Origin: Fomes fomentarius
Lineage: Eukaryota > Basidiomycota > Agaricomycetes > Polyporales > Polyporaceae
DNA length: 64,000 nucleotides
Assembly (NCBI GenBank): GCA_022606135.1
Contig: JABYQN010000006.1
Span: 2,542,001-2,606,000 of the forward strand
Direction of reading: 5' to 3'
Shown here: in pieces, positions 1 to 10,575 of the stretch
How the letters are laid out: each line of letters starts with the position of its first letter
Position numbering within the stretch: the stretch's first letter is position 1
Program-made: the position numbers and the translations under genes
The notes under the pieces: generated by a model
What the model saw: only the letters and a program-made list of their open reading frames with translations
The model's database searches: none
What the model was told of the DNA's origin: nothing

Positions 1-440
1 GCGCCGGTCAATCTCCTTGCTGCGCTCTTCCCTGCGAGTGAGCGGCATATGGTTATGTGTAGCCAGGAATTGGACGTTCTGGACTCGCGGAATGCCTCGC
101 CAGAGCGATGGGCTGAGGAAGACGAGGGCGCCGTCGAGGACGAGGGTACCGAGGGGGAACTACCTGAGCCGATGGGTCAGCTCAAGTGCTTGCAGATTGA
201 CCTGCGAAAGTTCGGACTCGGTGAGTGTCCCAGTTCCGCAGGACAATTCTATCTCTTTCGCGCTGATGGACGCACTCGCTGACATGACATACAGAGAAAC
301 ACGGTCTTGTCAGCCGCTTCTCCCAAACTCTGGAGGAGAACGGGATCAACCATATGTACAGTTCGACATACAAGACGGCCAACCTCCTCATCGACAAGGC
401 GCACGCAAGCCGTGCACAAGCTCTGCTGCGCTCGTGCTGA
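1..440 (+). CDS. ACT-domain protein, 3' end (partial)
   Basis: The reading frame is open from the first base, so the gene begins upstream of the window. Exon 1..220 is joined to 295..440 by a GTGAGT...ACAG intron of 74 nt, giving about 121 residues that end in TGA. An acidic linker (EEDEGAVEDEGTEGE) is followed by a segment reading GLVSRFSQTLEENGIN and then YSSTYKTANLLIDK, which has the beta-alpha-beta rhythm of an ACT small-molecule-binding domain and resembles the C-terminal ACT repeat of GATS/CASTOR-type proteins. In animals that family senses arginine for TORC1; the ligand here is unknown. The family call rests on this short segment only. Confidence 0.6.
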
Positions 441-3400
441 ACGGATACCCACTATCAACTGCCTACAACCTGTAGGTCATTTCCCCCTTCCCGCGCGCGA
501 ATCTGCCTTCTTCTCGTCCTCCCATCCCGCGTCGCCTTGCTTGTCTCCGCCCCGACATCGAACAGACGACGACGCGCGCTGCTGATGCCAGTCGTCTGGA
601 ATCTGATTGTACAAAAGCCAACCCTCATACCCCCATCAGTCGACCCGGCTTATGCCCGTCCGTCCTGCATATCACGGGACGGCTCATGAATGCGTGAATG
701 TTATGGTTCCATCCATATCTGGTATCATCCCTACAGTACTACTTCACATGCCTCTCCGATACGTCTACCCTCTCGTCAAATTCGGCTTCGCCTGGTCCAG
801 CATTCCCTCTCCCTTTCACCCCACCGTGTTCCTCAGTGATCTCTCGATGCGTATCCTATCCCGCACCCTGCATCCCGATTCTCGAACCGCATGACACGTA
901 CATATCGCCCACAGCATCCGCGCTCACCTCATCACTTACACGCATCCTTTCCCGTGGCTTCCGCGCCCCCATGTAGTACTGTACTGATTTGCACCTGGCC
1001 TGAGACAGTCCTCATATTCAAGACGCCTGCCGTCGTTGTATCCGTAGTAGTCAGCTCCGCAATATCATATGCTTTGGTTAACCTTGGTTTCAACTTCCGG
1101 TACGTATCCGGATTCCAGGCTAAGTATGTCTGCATCGAGTGCGCAACCTATGAGATTGAATGAGAGCCGTCCATCTGAGATTTCGACTTGACGTTACGTG
1201 GCTACGACCAGTCACGCTTATAGTTCGAGTGGACCCAAAAGAAGGCAATATGGGGCCTTTTTGGTGGGTGGCGCCTCCCGAAATACTGTATCTAACCCCA
1301 CCAGAGAGGCTTTTCGGAAGATATCAAACCATCAGATTGCAGGGATGAGACTCAGGCTGCTAGGGGAGCAAAAAGCTGGATTTTCGAGTTAAGTTGTCCC
1401 TCGACGCTGAATCTTAGTCTTAAAATTTCCAAGTTAGCCATTTGATCAGTCTCCGCTGCGCTGAGGTTGACAACATCATATGGTCACTGTTGAGCTCCGG
1501 AGTCGTAGTAGTACGTCTCGAACCTAAGCATGCATATGCCCGAGCCCATGCAGCACATTCGTGTCCAGTGAACGACCGCGCAGCGAACGGACCGCGGCGG
1601 GCGGTTATTTCAATCGTACATACCCATGGTTACTGGCGCTGCATTCATATCTCGACAGGTAGCACTCTGGGAGCTGGCGGGTGGGTGACATACACGTACA
1701 TGTCCGTGATCCGCTGCTGTTTGTCTCGCTCGGTGTGGGCCCGCTCCCGCCCGACAGGATGATGGCAGCATGCGCTGGCACTGCAGGGAAGAATTGACGT
1801 TACGGTTTATCCGCCGTGTCCGAGTCGTGACTCACACTCATGCCGGCATAACCACCGGGCTCTCTCGGGTCCGTGACTCGAGCGGGCACGACGTACGTAC
1901 GGGACGTAGGCGACGGTTTCGAGCGGAATGGAACTTGCAGCTTGAAGCTTGAGGAAGCGAGGCCACGGAAGCGTCGAAGCGTCGAGCGGACTAAGGGCCT
2001 ACTTAAGCACAGTCGTTCCCTGCGTCCGAAGGTCAGCGTGACACCGTCAACGCTTACATGTGGCTCGGATGGCCTAAAGCCGCAACCTGTCGGACATCGT
2101 GATGCTGTAATATGTATAATTCATGGATCACGTATCACCGCACGGAGGGCGCGCGCTATATCTGTGGAGGATGTCGATGAAGCCCGAGCACGGATGGCCG
2201 CCCTCGGAAGATTGCAAGGAGTCAAAGGACGAGACGCGCTGGATGCTGGAGTTTGCGATATAAATCCATGTCCGTGCAGTTCCTGTGCCTATCAGGGCTC
2301 AATGCAGAATTTTCGATGATGATGATAAGTTGGTCGTAGAGCGCACCTTGTCAAGTAGCTCTGCCAAAGAACCTCGCCGAACTCGCAGACAATATATAAT
2401 GTGCGGTCTTAAATGGCCGTGATGCGTGTACACGAACATGCCAGGTGGGGAAGTCGTTGTCGGGGCTGGGCAGGCACAAGAACCGACCGAAGAAGTGCGA
2501 GGATTATGGTGAACAGATAGATGGTAGAAGGTGGTCGGTGTTGTCGTTGTGGTGACGGTCAACTCCTGCGAGTCTGGGAGCGTGGTCCCGGGGCGTATTT
2601 ACGCAGCAAGAGACAGTTTGCACAGGAACTATACAGTACGAAGAGCGGGGTGGCACCGCCCATGGAACGAACCGATATTGAGGGCGTAGTGTGGTCGATG
2701 CAAATGATGATTCGGGGTTAAGAGCAACTCGGCCGAGTTACGAATGTTTGGCGGCCACAAACTTGAACAGACCTGTGGATCTAGGCCTCAGAGTGGTATG
2801 GGCGAGACGCGTCGAGCGAGGCCCCAAGGAGTTATGGCGCAGTTAGGATGGCGGATTCGGCAGATGGTTCAAGCTGTTCATGATGATAATTGAGTCAACC
2901 AACTGGGACCCGGAGCCTCCGGCAAACCGGCAAAGGCGGGAAGGGGCGCGATCCAATTGACACTGTAACGGGCGTTGGCCCGTAATTACTGATATCTGAT
3001 TCAGACAATCCCTGTCGGGAGTAAGAGAAGCGGTTAGAAGATATATGACAATATTAGCCAGCTGGCAACGAGTGGGGACATGCGGGGGGAGGGGGAGAGG
3101 GAACGGTGGCTGGCAAGGGTTAAGGTTGCGGACTTAGTCTGGAACATGGCAACGTGAGCAGTGTGAGCGGCGCAGCAAGGAATGGGTGAGAGATGTCAGA
3201 CAGTCGATTGTCAGGAAGGATGACTGATACGAATACAACAGCCACCGAGTTCAAGGGTTCGAGTAGGCGTGACTGGGAAAGTGAGTTGTTGAGGAATCGG
3301 AGGAGGACGGCGGGGATGAGAGTTGTTGAGGTCAAGAACGTGGCGGCTATCGCCGATGATAGAGACTTGCCTGTTTTTGGAGAGCGGCAATTAGCGGATG

Positions 3401-3854
3401 AATTTGATTGGAAGGCCGCCACGCGATCGGTCGAACGTTTGAACGTTTGAACAAACAACACGACGGGCGGCTGAGCGTTGTGGGACATGGGACTGGCAGA
3501 GAGAGCACAGGTGAGGACACTAATCGGACGGACTTGGGCTGAGCGTGCGAGGGGCAGCGGACATCGGGGGCCCCGGGGTCCCAAGCAGGGGCCGGGCTGA
3601 TTGGGGTGGGAGAAGAATGCGAAGGACGGAATGCGAATGCATGCGTTCTATTTGCGACACTGGCCGTCGATGACACTCGCACTGGTCTTTTCTGCTCATG
3701 ACAGCATCACACAAAGGCCCGGTCTCCACCGTGCGGGATTCTACTTTCCCTTCCCCTTTTCTCGCTTGCCCGGCCCCGTCACGACCCCGCCTCTATTCGT
3801 ACCGACGACCACTCTTTCTTCCTAACTTGTCGTCTCTCCTTCAGCTTCCCCTCC
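441..3854. other. Intergenic, no convincing gene
   Basis: About 3.4 kb between the ACT-domain gene and KRE6. Open frames here are short, overlap on both strands and lack fungal codon rhythm or plausible splice continuations. A plus-strand frame at 3193..3450 (85 codons) and an antisense frame at 3120..3584 cover the same DNA; neither resembles a known family. The last ~150 bp before position 3855 is pyrimidine-rich, as usual upstream of basidiomycete start codons. Confidence 0.6.
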
Positions 3855-6672
3855 ATGGCCTACTCCCCCTCTCCCCTCCCTGCCCCCTCTCAGGACTCGA
3901 TCCGCGACTCCAAGGGTTCCATAGAGTCCTCCCCCTCCTCCTTCCCAACCTCCTCATCCACTTCTCGCCTTCTCAGCCAGTACCAGTACCAGTCATTTGC
4001 TCCAATATCTTACCGCTTGACCCCCTCAAATAGTAATCCTTCCCTATCTGCCGCCTCTGACTCCCCGTATTTGGGCCCTAGTCGTCCGCTTTCTCTCGGC
4101 GATCAGGTATGCTTCCCCCATACCCTGTCTTCTCTCTAACAGCATTCTAACCCACTCCAACTCCACGCCTAGTACACGCTTCCTCCCGATCCTCAGAAAT
4201 GGGGAATGCGCATCTCGCCCGACTACAAGGAGGAAGACGACGATCTCCACAAGCCAGATCCCGCACCAATACCGGACGGCAAATGGTCTATGGATCATGG
4301 CGGCACAGTATTCACCTGGCGTGGTGCGTCCAATGTAGGCACGCTAGCCGTCCTCATTGCTGCTATCCTCACTTTATTGTGAGTTCCCATCTTCTCCTGT
4401 CTTTGCGTTCAGGCCTTGCTTCGCGCTGCGCCTCCCGACGTTCGTGCGCCCGCGCGCAGCACATCTAGCAATCACTCCACACTCCACTCAGGCGATCATC
4501 ACGGCCTCGTAGCGAGAGCTGGGATGATTCTCTAGGCGGTGCCACGGGAGATGCAACTCCGAGCATTTCCCAGACTCATGCTCCTGAAATGATAGCCCTC
4601 CACCGGAGATATTATGGCTGCGCCCCTCTGGTTTCCTAATATGTGCTGGACAGCTTCAGAACTGCGCAGCCCCATACGTCAGTGTGCTTCCCATCCCATA
4701 TGATTGTCGCGAGAATTCGCGAAAAATCGGGTCTTGCCATGTACCTGACATAGTATGATATGCTAACATCCACACTTGCAGCATTGGGTATCCCATGATC
4801 ACCGCGATCACAAGTGCGCCGCTGAGCAAAATGGGCGCATTCAACCTGGGAGGAATTAACGCTAGTGGTCAGGTAAGAAAAGACCCCCCAGCGTCTCCAG
4901 GTTATTTCAGCTCAACTTCTTGATGCGTACTCGTTATAGGTACCAGAACTTCCAGGTCACCGTGGTCTCATCGACATCGACACCCCACAGTCAGCACGCT
5001 CAAGGAAGGGTTGGAGGGATGGTGAGGACCTCGAGCTCGTCTTTTCGGATGAATTCAACGTTCCTGGACGAACATTCTACCCTGGCGACGATCCGTATTG
5101 GGAGGCTGTAGACTTGCACTACTGGGAGACAAATAACTTGGAGTGGTACGATCCGGCTGCGATTACTACTGAGGGCGGGGACCTGGTAATCACTCTGTCG
5201 AAGAAGGAGACGCATGACTTGCATTATCAGGGAGGTAAGACGACCCTCGTTCCTGTGTCTCGGGTGTTCTCGTCACCCTGATGCGTTTATTCCAGGGATG
5301 ATGTCCACATGGAACAAGTTTTGTTTCACGGGTGGGTACATAGAAGCGAATGTGTCGCTTCCCGGTTTGAACAATGTCCTGGGCCTGTGGCCTGCGATCT
5401 GGACTATGGGAAACCTGGGACGCGCAGGTTACGGCGCATCGCTGGAAGGAATGGTACGTCTTCCTAATTGATTTCCCGCCATCATTGTTCGTGATATCGA
5501 CCATTCTTTCACTTCGCATTTGTTTTCTACTCGAAATTGTGCCAATTTTGCCACTGACATGTTGTCCCTCGCGACGTGCGCTCCACAGTGGCCTTACACG
5601 TATGATACCTGCGATGTCGGAACACTGAAGAACCAGACTCTCAACAACCTGCCTGCAGCAGCCCTAGTTGATGGCGACGAGGGCAAGGGCGGTGTCCTCT
5701 CATACCTTCCGGGGCAACGGCTATCTCGGTGTACGTGCGAAGGCGAGAGCCATCCGGGTCCCAAGCACAACGACGGGTCGTTCGTAGGACGGTCAGCACC
5801 CGAGATTGACGTGTTCGAGGCACAGATCGACCAGAACACACTCGCAGCCGGAGTTTCCCAGAGCGCGCAATGGGCGGTGAGTACTCCCATTCTCAGGCGG
5901 AGCCTTCGCTGGTGTCTGAGCGTGACGGAAATACTGACACGCGTTTTGGGTGCGGCTGAAAATAGCCGTTCAACCACGCCTACGTCTGGCTGAACACGAG
6001 CGACAATGAGATCATTACCGACCCCTCGATCTCATACCTGAACACGTTCAAGGGCAGTGTCACGCAACAGGCGACCTCCGTCGTGACCAGTACGAACCCA
6101 AGTTGCTACGAGGGCAATGGCGGGTGCTACTCGGTGTATGGATTTGAGTACCTGCCCGGGTTCGAGGAAGGGGTGAGTCTGTTCTCCCGCTGAAAAACTA
6201 TGACGCAACCTGACGTAGTTATGCCCGCGTGCAGTATATCACCTGGATATCCAACAACGAGATCGCGTGGACAATCAACGGGCCGGGTCTGGGGCCGGAT
6301 CCGCTCGTGGAAATTCAAGAACGACCCGTCCCTGGAGAGCCTATGGTATGTTCCAATGCTCCACGACTCTCCTTGTCATAGCGCCCTGACGATTCATGAC
6401 ACTGACAGTACATCATCATGAACTTGGGCATGTCCTTTAACTTCGGGCCGGTCGATCTGGACCACCTGCCATTCCCCGTGCACATGCGGGTGGACTACGT
6501 CCGCGTGTATCAGCCATCGAAGGCGATCAATATCGGGTGCAGCCCGCCGGACTACCCGACAGAGGCGTACATTAACCAGTACATTGAGGCGTATACGAAC
6601 GCAAACCTGACGACGTGGGTGGACGACTTCAAGCAGCCGTGGCCGAAGAACCAGTTAGTGGACCAGTGCTAA
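3855..6672 (+). CDS. KRE6: KRE6/SKN1-family beta-1,6-glucan synthesis protein (GH16 fold)
   Basis: A type II membrane protein of the secretory pathway needed for beta-1,6-glucan assembly in the cell wall. Nine exons (3855-4106, 4173-4378, 4782-4872, 4940-5234, 5296-5453, 5589-5876, 5966-6172, 6235-6345, 6409-6672) give 623 aa. Residues 1-90 are a Ser/Pro-rich cytosolic tail. One transmembrane helix (TLAVLIAAILTLFIGYPMI) is split by the third-exon junction. The lumenal part is a GH16-like concanavalin fold with FSDEFNVPGRTFYPGDDPYW, WPAIWTMGNLGRAGYGA, and the acidic catalytic-type motif EIDVFE (nucleophile/acid positions E and E retained). It ends in VDYVRVYQP, the final GH16 strand, followed by a family-typical extension. 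The intron between exons 2 and 3 is unusually long (403 nt) and holds a second possible acceptor near 4491, whose use would stop the protein early. Identification is secure; that junction is the least certain. Confidence 0.93.
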
Positions 6673-8636
6673 CCGGCGTGACTTCGAGTGTCCGACTCGA
6701 CTCTTCTTTCCGCTCATTGCTTAACTGCCTACGACACGACCTTCGACTACAACCATGCCTTGAACGCCCCGACGCCCCGCGTGCGACAGCGTCCATGTCC
6801 GTGATTTGCGTTCATTGTTTGACTGCATTTGTATGTTGTTCTTCTAGCTTCTACTGCATACATGCCCTCCGCCTACTCGCCAGACGCGTCCCCGCACGCG
6901 TTTCTCGCTCATCTCCGCGCTGCGCTGCCTGCTCTATCATCACCGCATACATCCGTCCCCTCGTCCTCCTGCACATCGTCCACACCCCCTGCCCAAACAC
7001 CCCTGCATTATTCGCTGTCGAACTCCGTGCATTTTTCATCTTGTATACCTGCATTTACGTACGCATCTCATATCTCGCCTCCGACAGTGCTACTCACGTC
7101 CCTTCACCTCACCTCACGTTTTCGCCGCTTGCTCGCCCTCGGTCACCCTTCACCTTCCACATTTTCGCACATTCTCACTTGTTCTCTCTCTCTATCTCCA
7201 TGGCGATTGAGCACCGTCATCCGCGGACTGCGGCACCAGCGTGCTTGATATGCATGTCTTGGCCTTGGAGGCCCCGCGGCGGCGGAGCTCGGGCATCGAT
7301 ATCGTTTGTGTATGGGGATCATGGAATCTGCATGGACATTTTCGCACGCGCACGCACACACATACATCTATCATCCACACGTATGTTACTTAGGCTTGCG
7401 ACACTCGGGCTCGGACCTGGATTGTTGCTGTAGTAGAGAGTCGCCGTCCCTCGGACTTGAACAAAACTACGGCAGTTACGTAGCTACTATATTGCTACGG
7501 AGGATTGGGGCGCAGCACTGCGGCGCCCGCCAGGGCAGGGCGTGCGAGTGCAGAGCAATGTTGTCGCAGTCGTTGGGGGGATGGGCCATGGCTAGGCAGG
7601 TGCGGGCCCTGCAGGAGGTTGTCTTGCCTACTACTTGCTCCGAAGTGGAGCTTGCTTTGGTTGGGAGGATTATAGCTTTCGGAGCTTAGGTTTAGGCTTG
7701 GCGCACTGCCAGAAGTCGAAGATCCCGTATAGGTACAGTGTTGTAGTAGACGCTTGTCCGACACATGCATATGTATTATGCATACGGGCAACTGCAGTAC
7801 TAGCTTACCGTCGTCCGTCATCGTGTCTCCTGTATCCAGTACAATATATCCTTATTCTTATTCTTATTCTTATTCTTAATCTTCTCGAGTATTTCTTCGG
7901 TGGGAGTCATTGCCAGATATGCGCAGTAGAAGGTCGACTCCTCAGAGTGCGGTCGTCGCCTTGCGTGTGCACCTGAAGAGGCGGTTCATACACGCACGAT
8001 ATCGATACGCGTTGAAAACGTATGATTAGTTCCACCTCCCCGGTGGGTAACGATGCGTGGACGGCTAATCGGCCCCCTCGTGTACCGTCGCACGCTCCTA
8101 CGATGTCGACCTTGGGCCTGGTTGCAACAAAACGGCGATATCACGGCGAAGCTCGCATGCCACTCCTGCGTCACTTAGGCTCGTCCCACTGGCACGAACC
8201 CCATCGGATCCGTCACATCCTGTTCGCATGGCGGCGAAGCACTAACTTGGCCGAAGCCCATCCCCAGAGCGTCGCTGGTTTCGAAGAGCCTGTCGAATGC
8301 GGCCAGATCTGTGAACTGAGAAGAATCTGGGTTCTTGTTCTTGTCACGCGATTCGAATTCTAGATCCGGTGGCATCCTGTTCAGACGTAATAGAGATAGA
8401 GGAGGCCGGGTTTCGTCGAAGCTGAGACTGGAGACCCGCAGTCGAAGGGTCCTAGGACCCCAAAGCATCCGTGGTGTTTTGCTTTCGGAGCCTTGGATGA
8501 TGAGAGACAGATCCCTAACCTGAGTAAACCTGGCTCGCATTCTGAATTCCTCGCTCCGCTCGTGAGTTATACATACGTGACACTCGAAATTACACTGGAT
8601 GCCGCGCTTCTCAAGCTCCTAGCTCCAGCTTCACCT
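6673..8636. other. Intergenic, pyrimidine-rich with a microsatellite
   Basis: About 2 kb between the convergent KRE6 and PEX14 genes. The long plus-strand frame that begins inside KRE6 and runs to 7433 is compositionally skewed (C/T-rich, strings of Ser, Leu, His, Arg) and is not coding by appearance. A minus-strand frame at 8175..8540, just past the PEX14 stop, ends in a more protein-like stretch (TDLAAFDRLFETSDALGMGF) but has no recognisable domain or upstream exons. Confidence 0.55.
7851..7880. repeat. (TTATTC)n microsatellite
   Basis: About four and a half tandem copies of the hexamer TTATTC lie in intergenic DNA. No functional inference is made. Confidence 0.9.
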
Positions 8637-10062
8637 TCACGCCGGAGCCGCAACAGTCCCGGGGCCCCCAGCACCGGACCCGGACCCGGACCCGCCGTCC
8701 GCACCGTACCGGGGAAGACGAGGCATGAACGACCTCCGGTTGAGCACGAGGCCCTTGAGTGCGCGAATCTCCCGGCGCACCTCTTCCTCCTCGGTCGTGA
8801 GTGGGACGCCGAGCCCGACGCCGGGCGCGCGCATGCCGTGCGGGATGGCGTACGTCTGCGTCGCGATGTAGCCGGTGAGCTCGGAGAGCGCTTGGTAGGT
8901 GTGCTGGAACATGGGCTGTCTGGAGGACGGTGGAGGGAAGGCGGCTTCGAGGGAGGCGAGGGATGTTAGGAGGGGGGGCGAGGGAGGTGGGCTGGGTGCT
9001 GTGTATGTCCAGATGGTATCGGGAGTAGGAGCAGGCGGAGGTGCGGACGAGGAGGCTGAAGTTGAGGTTGAGGATGGAGCGGGTGCGGGTTGGAAGCAAG
9101 GCGTAGTTGTCAGTGTTCGCCAGAGGCCTTCCTGCGTGGGTCAAGAAGATGAGAAGGGGAAAAAATCACTGGAATATGTTTCGAGGACATACTTCGTGCT
9201 GTGCATCCTCTTCCGCAACCCAGGGGAACTTCGCTTCGAGTGCTCGGAAGAGGTCAGCAGAAGTAGATGGGCGGCCTTGCTTCGAGCAGTCTTCGATCGA
9301 ACAGCGCAGAAGTGAGATAGGCGGGATATTCTGCTCCCCGTTGCTTGCTGCTGCTAGTTGGTCGAGTCCGTGGCATTCTGCGTACTGCGCGGGTTCCCGG
9401 AAGGGCTCGGGTTGGGGGAGGACAGTGAACGTTGAACGTTGTGTCGCCTTGAACTCCTCCAGAGAATTTGTTAAGCGTGTGAGCAGGGAGCTACGATGCG
9501 ACCGGAGTGACAGTCGAGCTTGATATGTTTGTGCAATCCTTGGGTAGAGGAAACGCTAGACACGGGTCACAATTGACTGGTCGAAGCCGTGTGAGCAAAA
9601 CACTCACGAAGTACGCAAGCAGCAATGCGGCAGAGCCTCCTGCTATCCACGTGAACACTCTCAATACGTTCAAGAGCAGGTATGGTACTCTTGATGGGGG
9701 TGGTTGAGGGTATGTCCGGGGCGGAAGCGGAGGAGCGGGTGGTGGCTGAGGACAAGTGTCATGATAGGATAGAGAAAGCACGAGTACTGCCGGCTTCGTA
9801 CCACTTCGTACAACAAACCCTCAATCTCTGTGTCTGTTAGACCCTTCTCCGCGAGGAATCTGCGCTTCGCGAACGCATCTTCGTGTCCGACTTGAGGTGA
9901 AGTGAGGAAGGCGCGTGCACGTTGCAAGAGTTCTGCACGGTCTGTCGGCGGGGGATTCGGAGATTCTGTCTGTGCTGGTGGAAGTGCTGGCGGACTTTCC
10001 GCGGGAGACTCTAGGGTCTGAGGTTGCGAGTCGACTGGTTTGTGTTCGTGTGCCATGGTCAA
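8637..10062 (-). CDS. PEX14: Peroxisomal docking protein Pex14
   Basis: Peroxisomal membrane component of the docking complex that receives cargo-loaded Pex5. Four exons, all phase 0 (10062-9802, 9745-9608, 9555-9193, 9131-8637), give 418 aa. The N-terminal Pex14 domain follows a Pro-rich leader: RAELLQRARAFLTSPQV then FLAEKGLTDTEIEGLL, the helical pair that binds WxxxF motifs of Pex5. A Pro-rich linker leads to a hydrophobic segment (VFTWIAGGSAALLLAYF) and then a predicted helical region (RIAQTYQARLSLRSHRSSLL). The C-terminal half is Ser/Pro/Thr-rich, with a charged helix (TTEEEEVRREIRALKGLVL) before a Gly-rich tail. The second Met (10056) is also a possible start. It is transcribed divergently from the M28 peptidase gene. 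Confident for identity, slightly less for exon 3-4 joining. Confidence 0.88.
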
Positions 10063-10575
10063 GGCCAGGTCAAGGCTCTAGTGGAAAGTGTGGGCGCTGG
10101 TGAATAACCGGTAAGGACCGGCGGGAGAGCCGGTTTAGCTTGACTTGGCTCTGACCAGCTGGGTCCGACTGACTTTAGCCACAATGCCACATCGACAATA
10201 GGGCGCAGTGAATCATTCGACACGGTGCGCTGAGCCTCAAATTCGAATAGAGATCTCTCAGCATGTCAGTACCTACGACCATCGCAAGGTATTGAAGTCA
10301 ATTGAAAGCCCGGGAGTACTACTGGCTTCGACCAGTGAAATGTAACATTGTATTGATGTTACAGAATACATAGCCATCCACATTATTTAGACGCGGCCGT
10401 GCAGTGAGATGGGGAACATGTATACCTCGAGCTATTATGAACGCATACGCGATTGCTGGTGTGGCTGAGAGCCGTGCTGATCGCGTCATCCGGGCCGTGG
10501 TAGTGTGCTTGCACACGGCGCGACGTTCTCTCCCATACCATCACATACTTTCGCTTATCCTCCATTGGCCTCGCG
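10063..10575. other. Divergent promoter region (PEX14 / M28 peptidase)
   Basis: Five hundred bases between two divergently transcribed genes. No ORF of note, no clear TATA element and no recognisable operator. Confidence 0.5.

Noticed and set aside
6615..7433. A 272-codon plus-strand frame overlapping the KRE6 end
   Set aside because: It shares the KRE6 terminal exon in another frame and then runs through C/T-rich intergenic DNA; composition is not protein-like.
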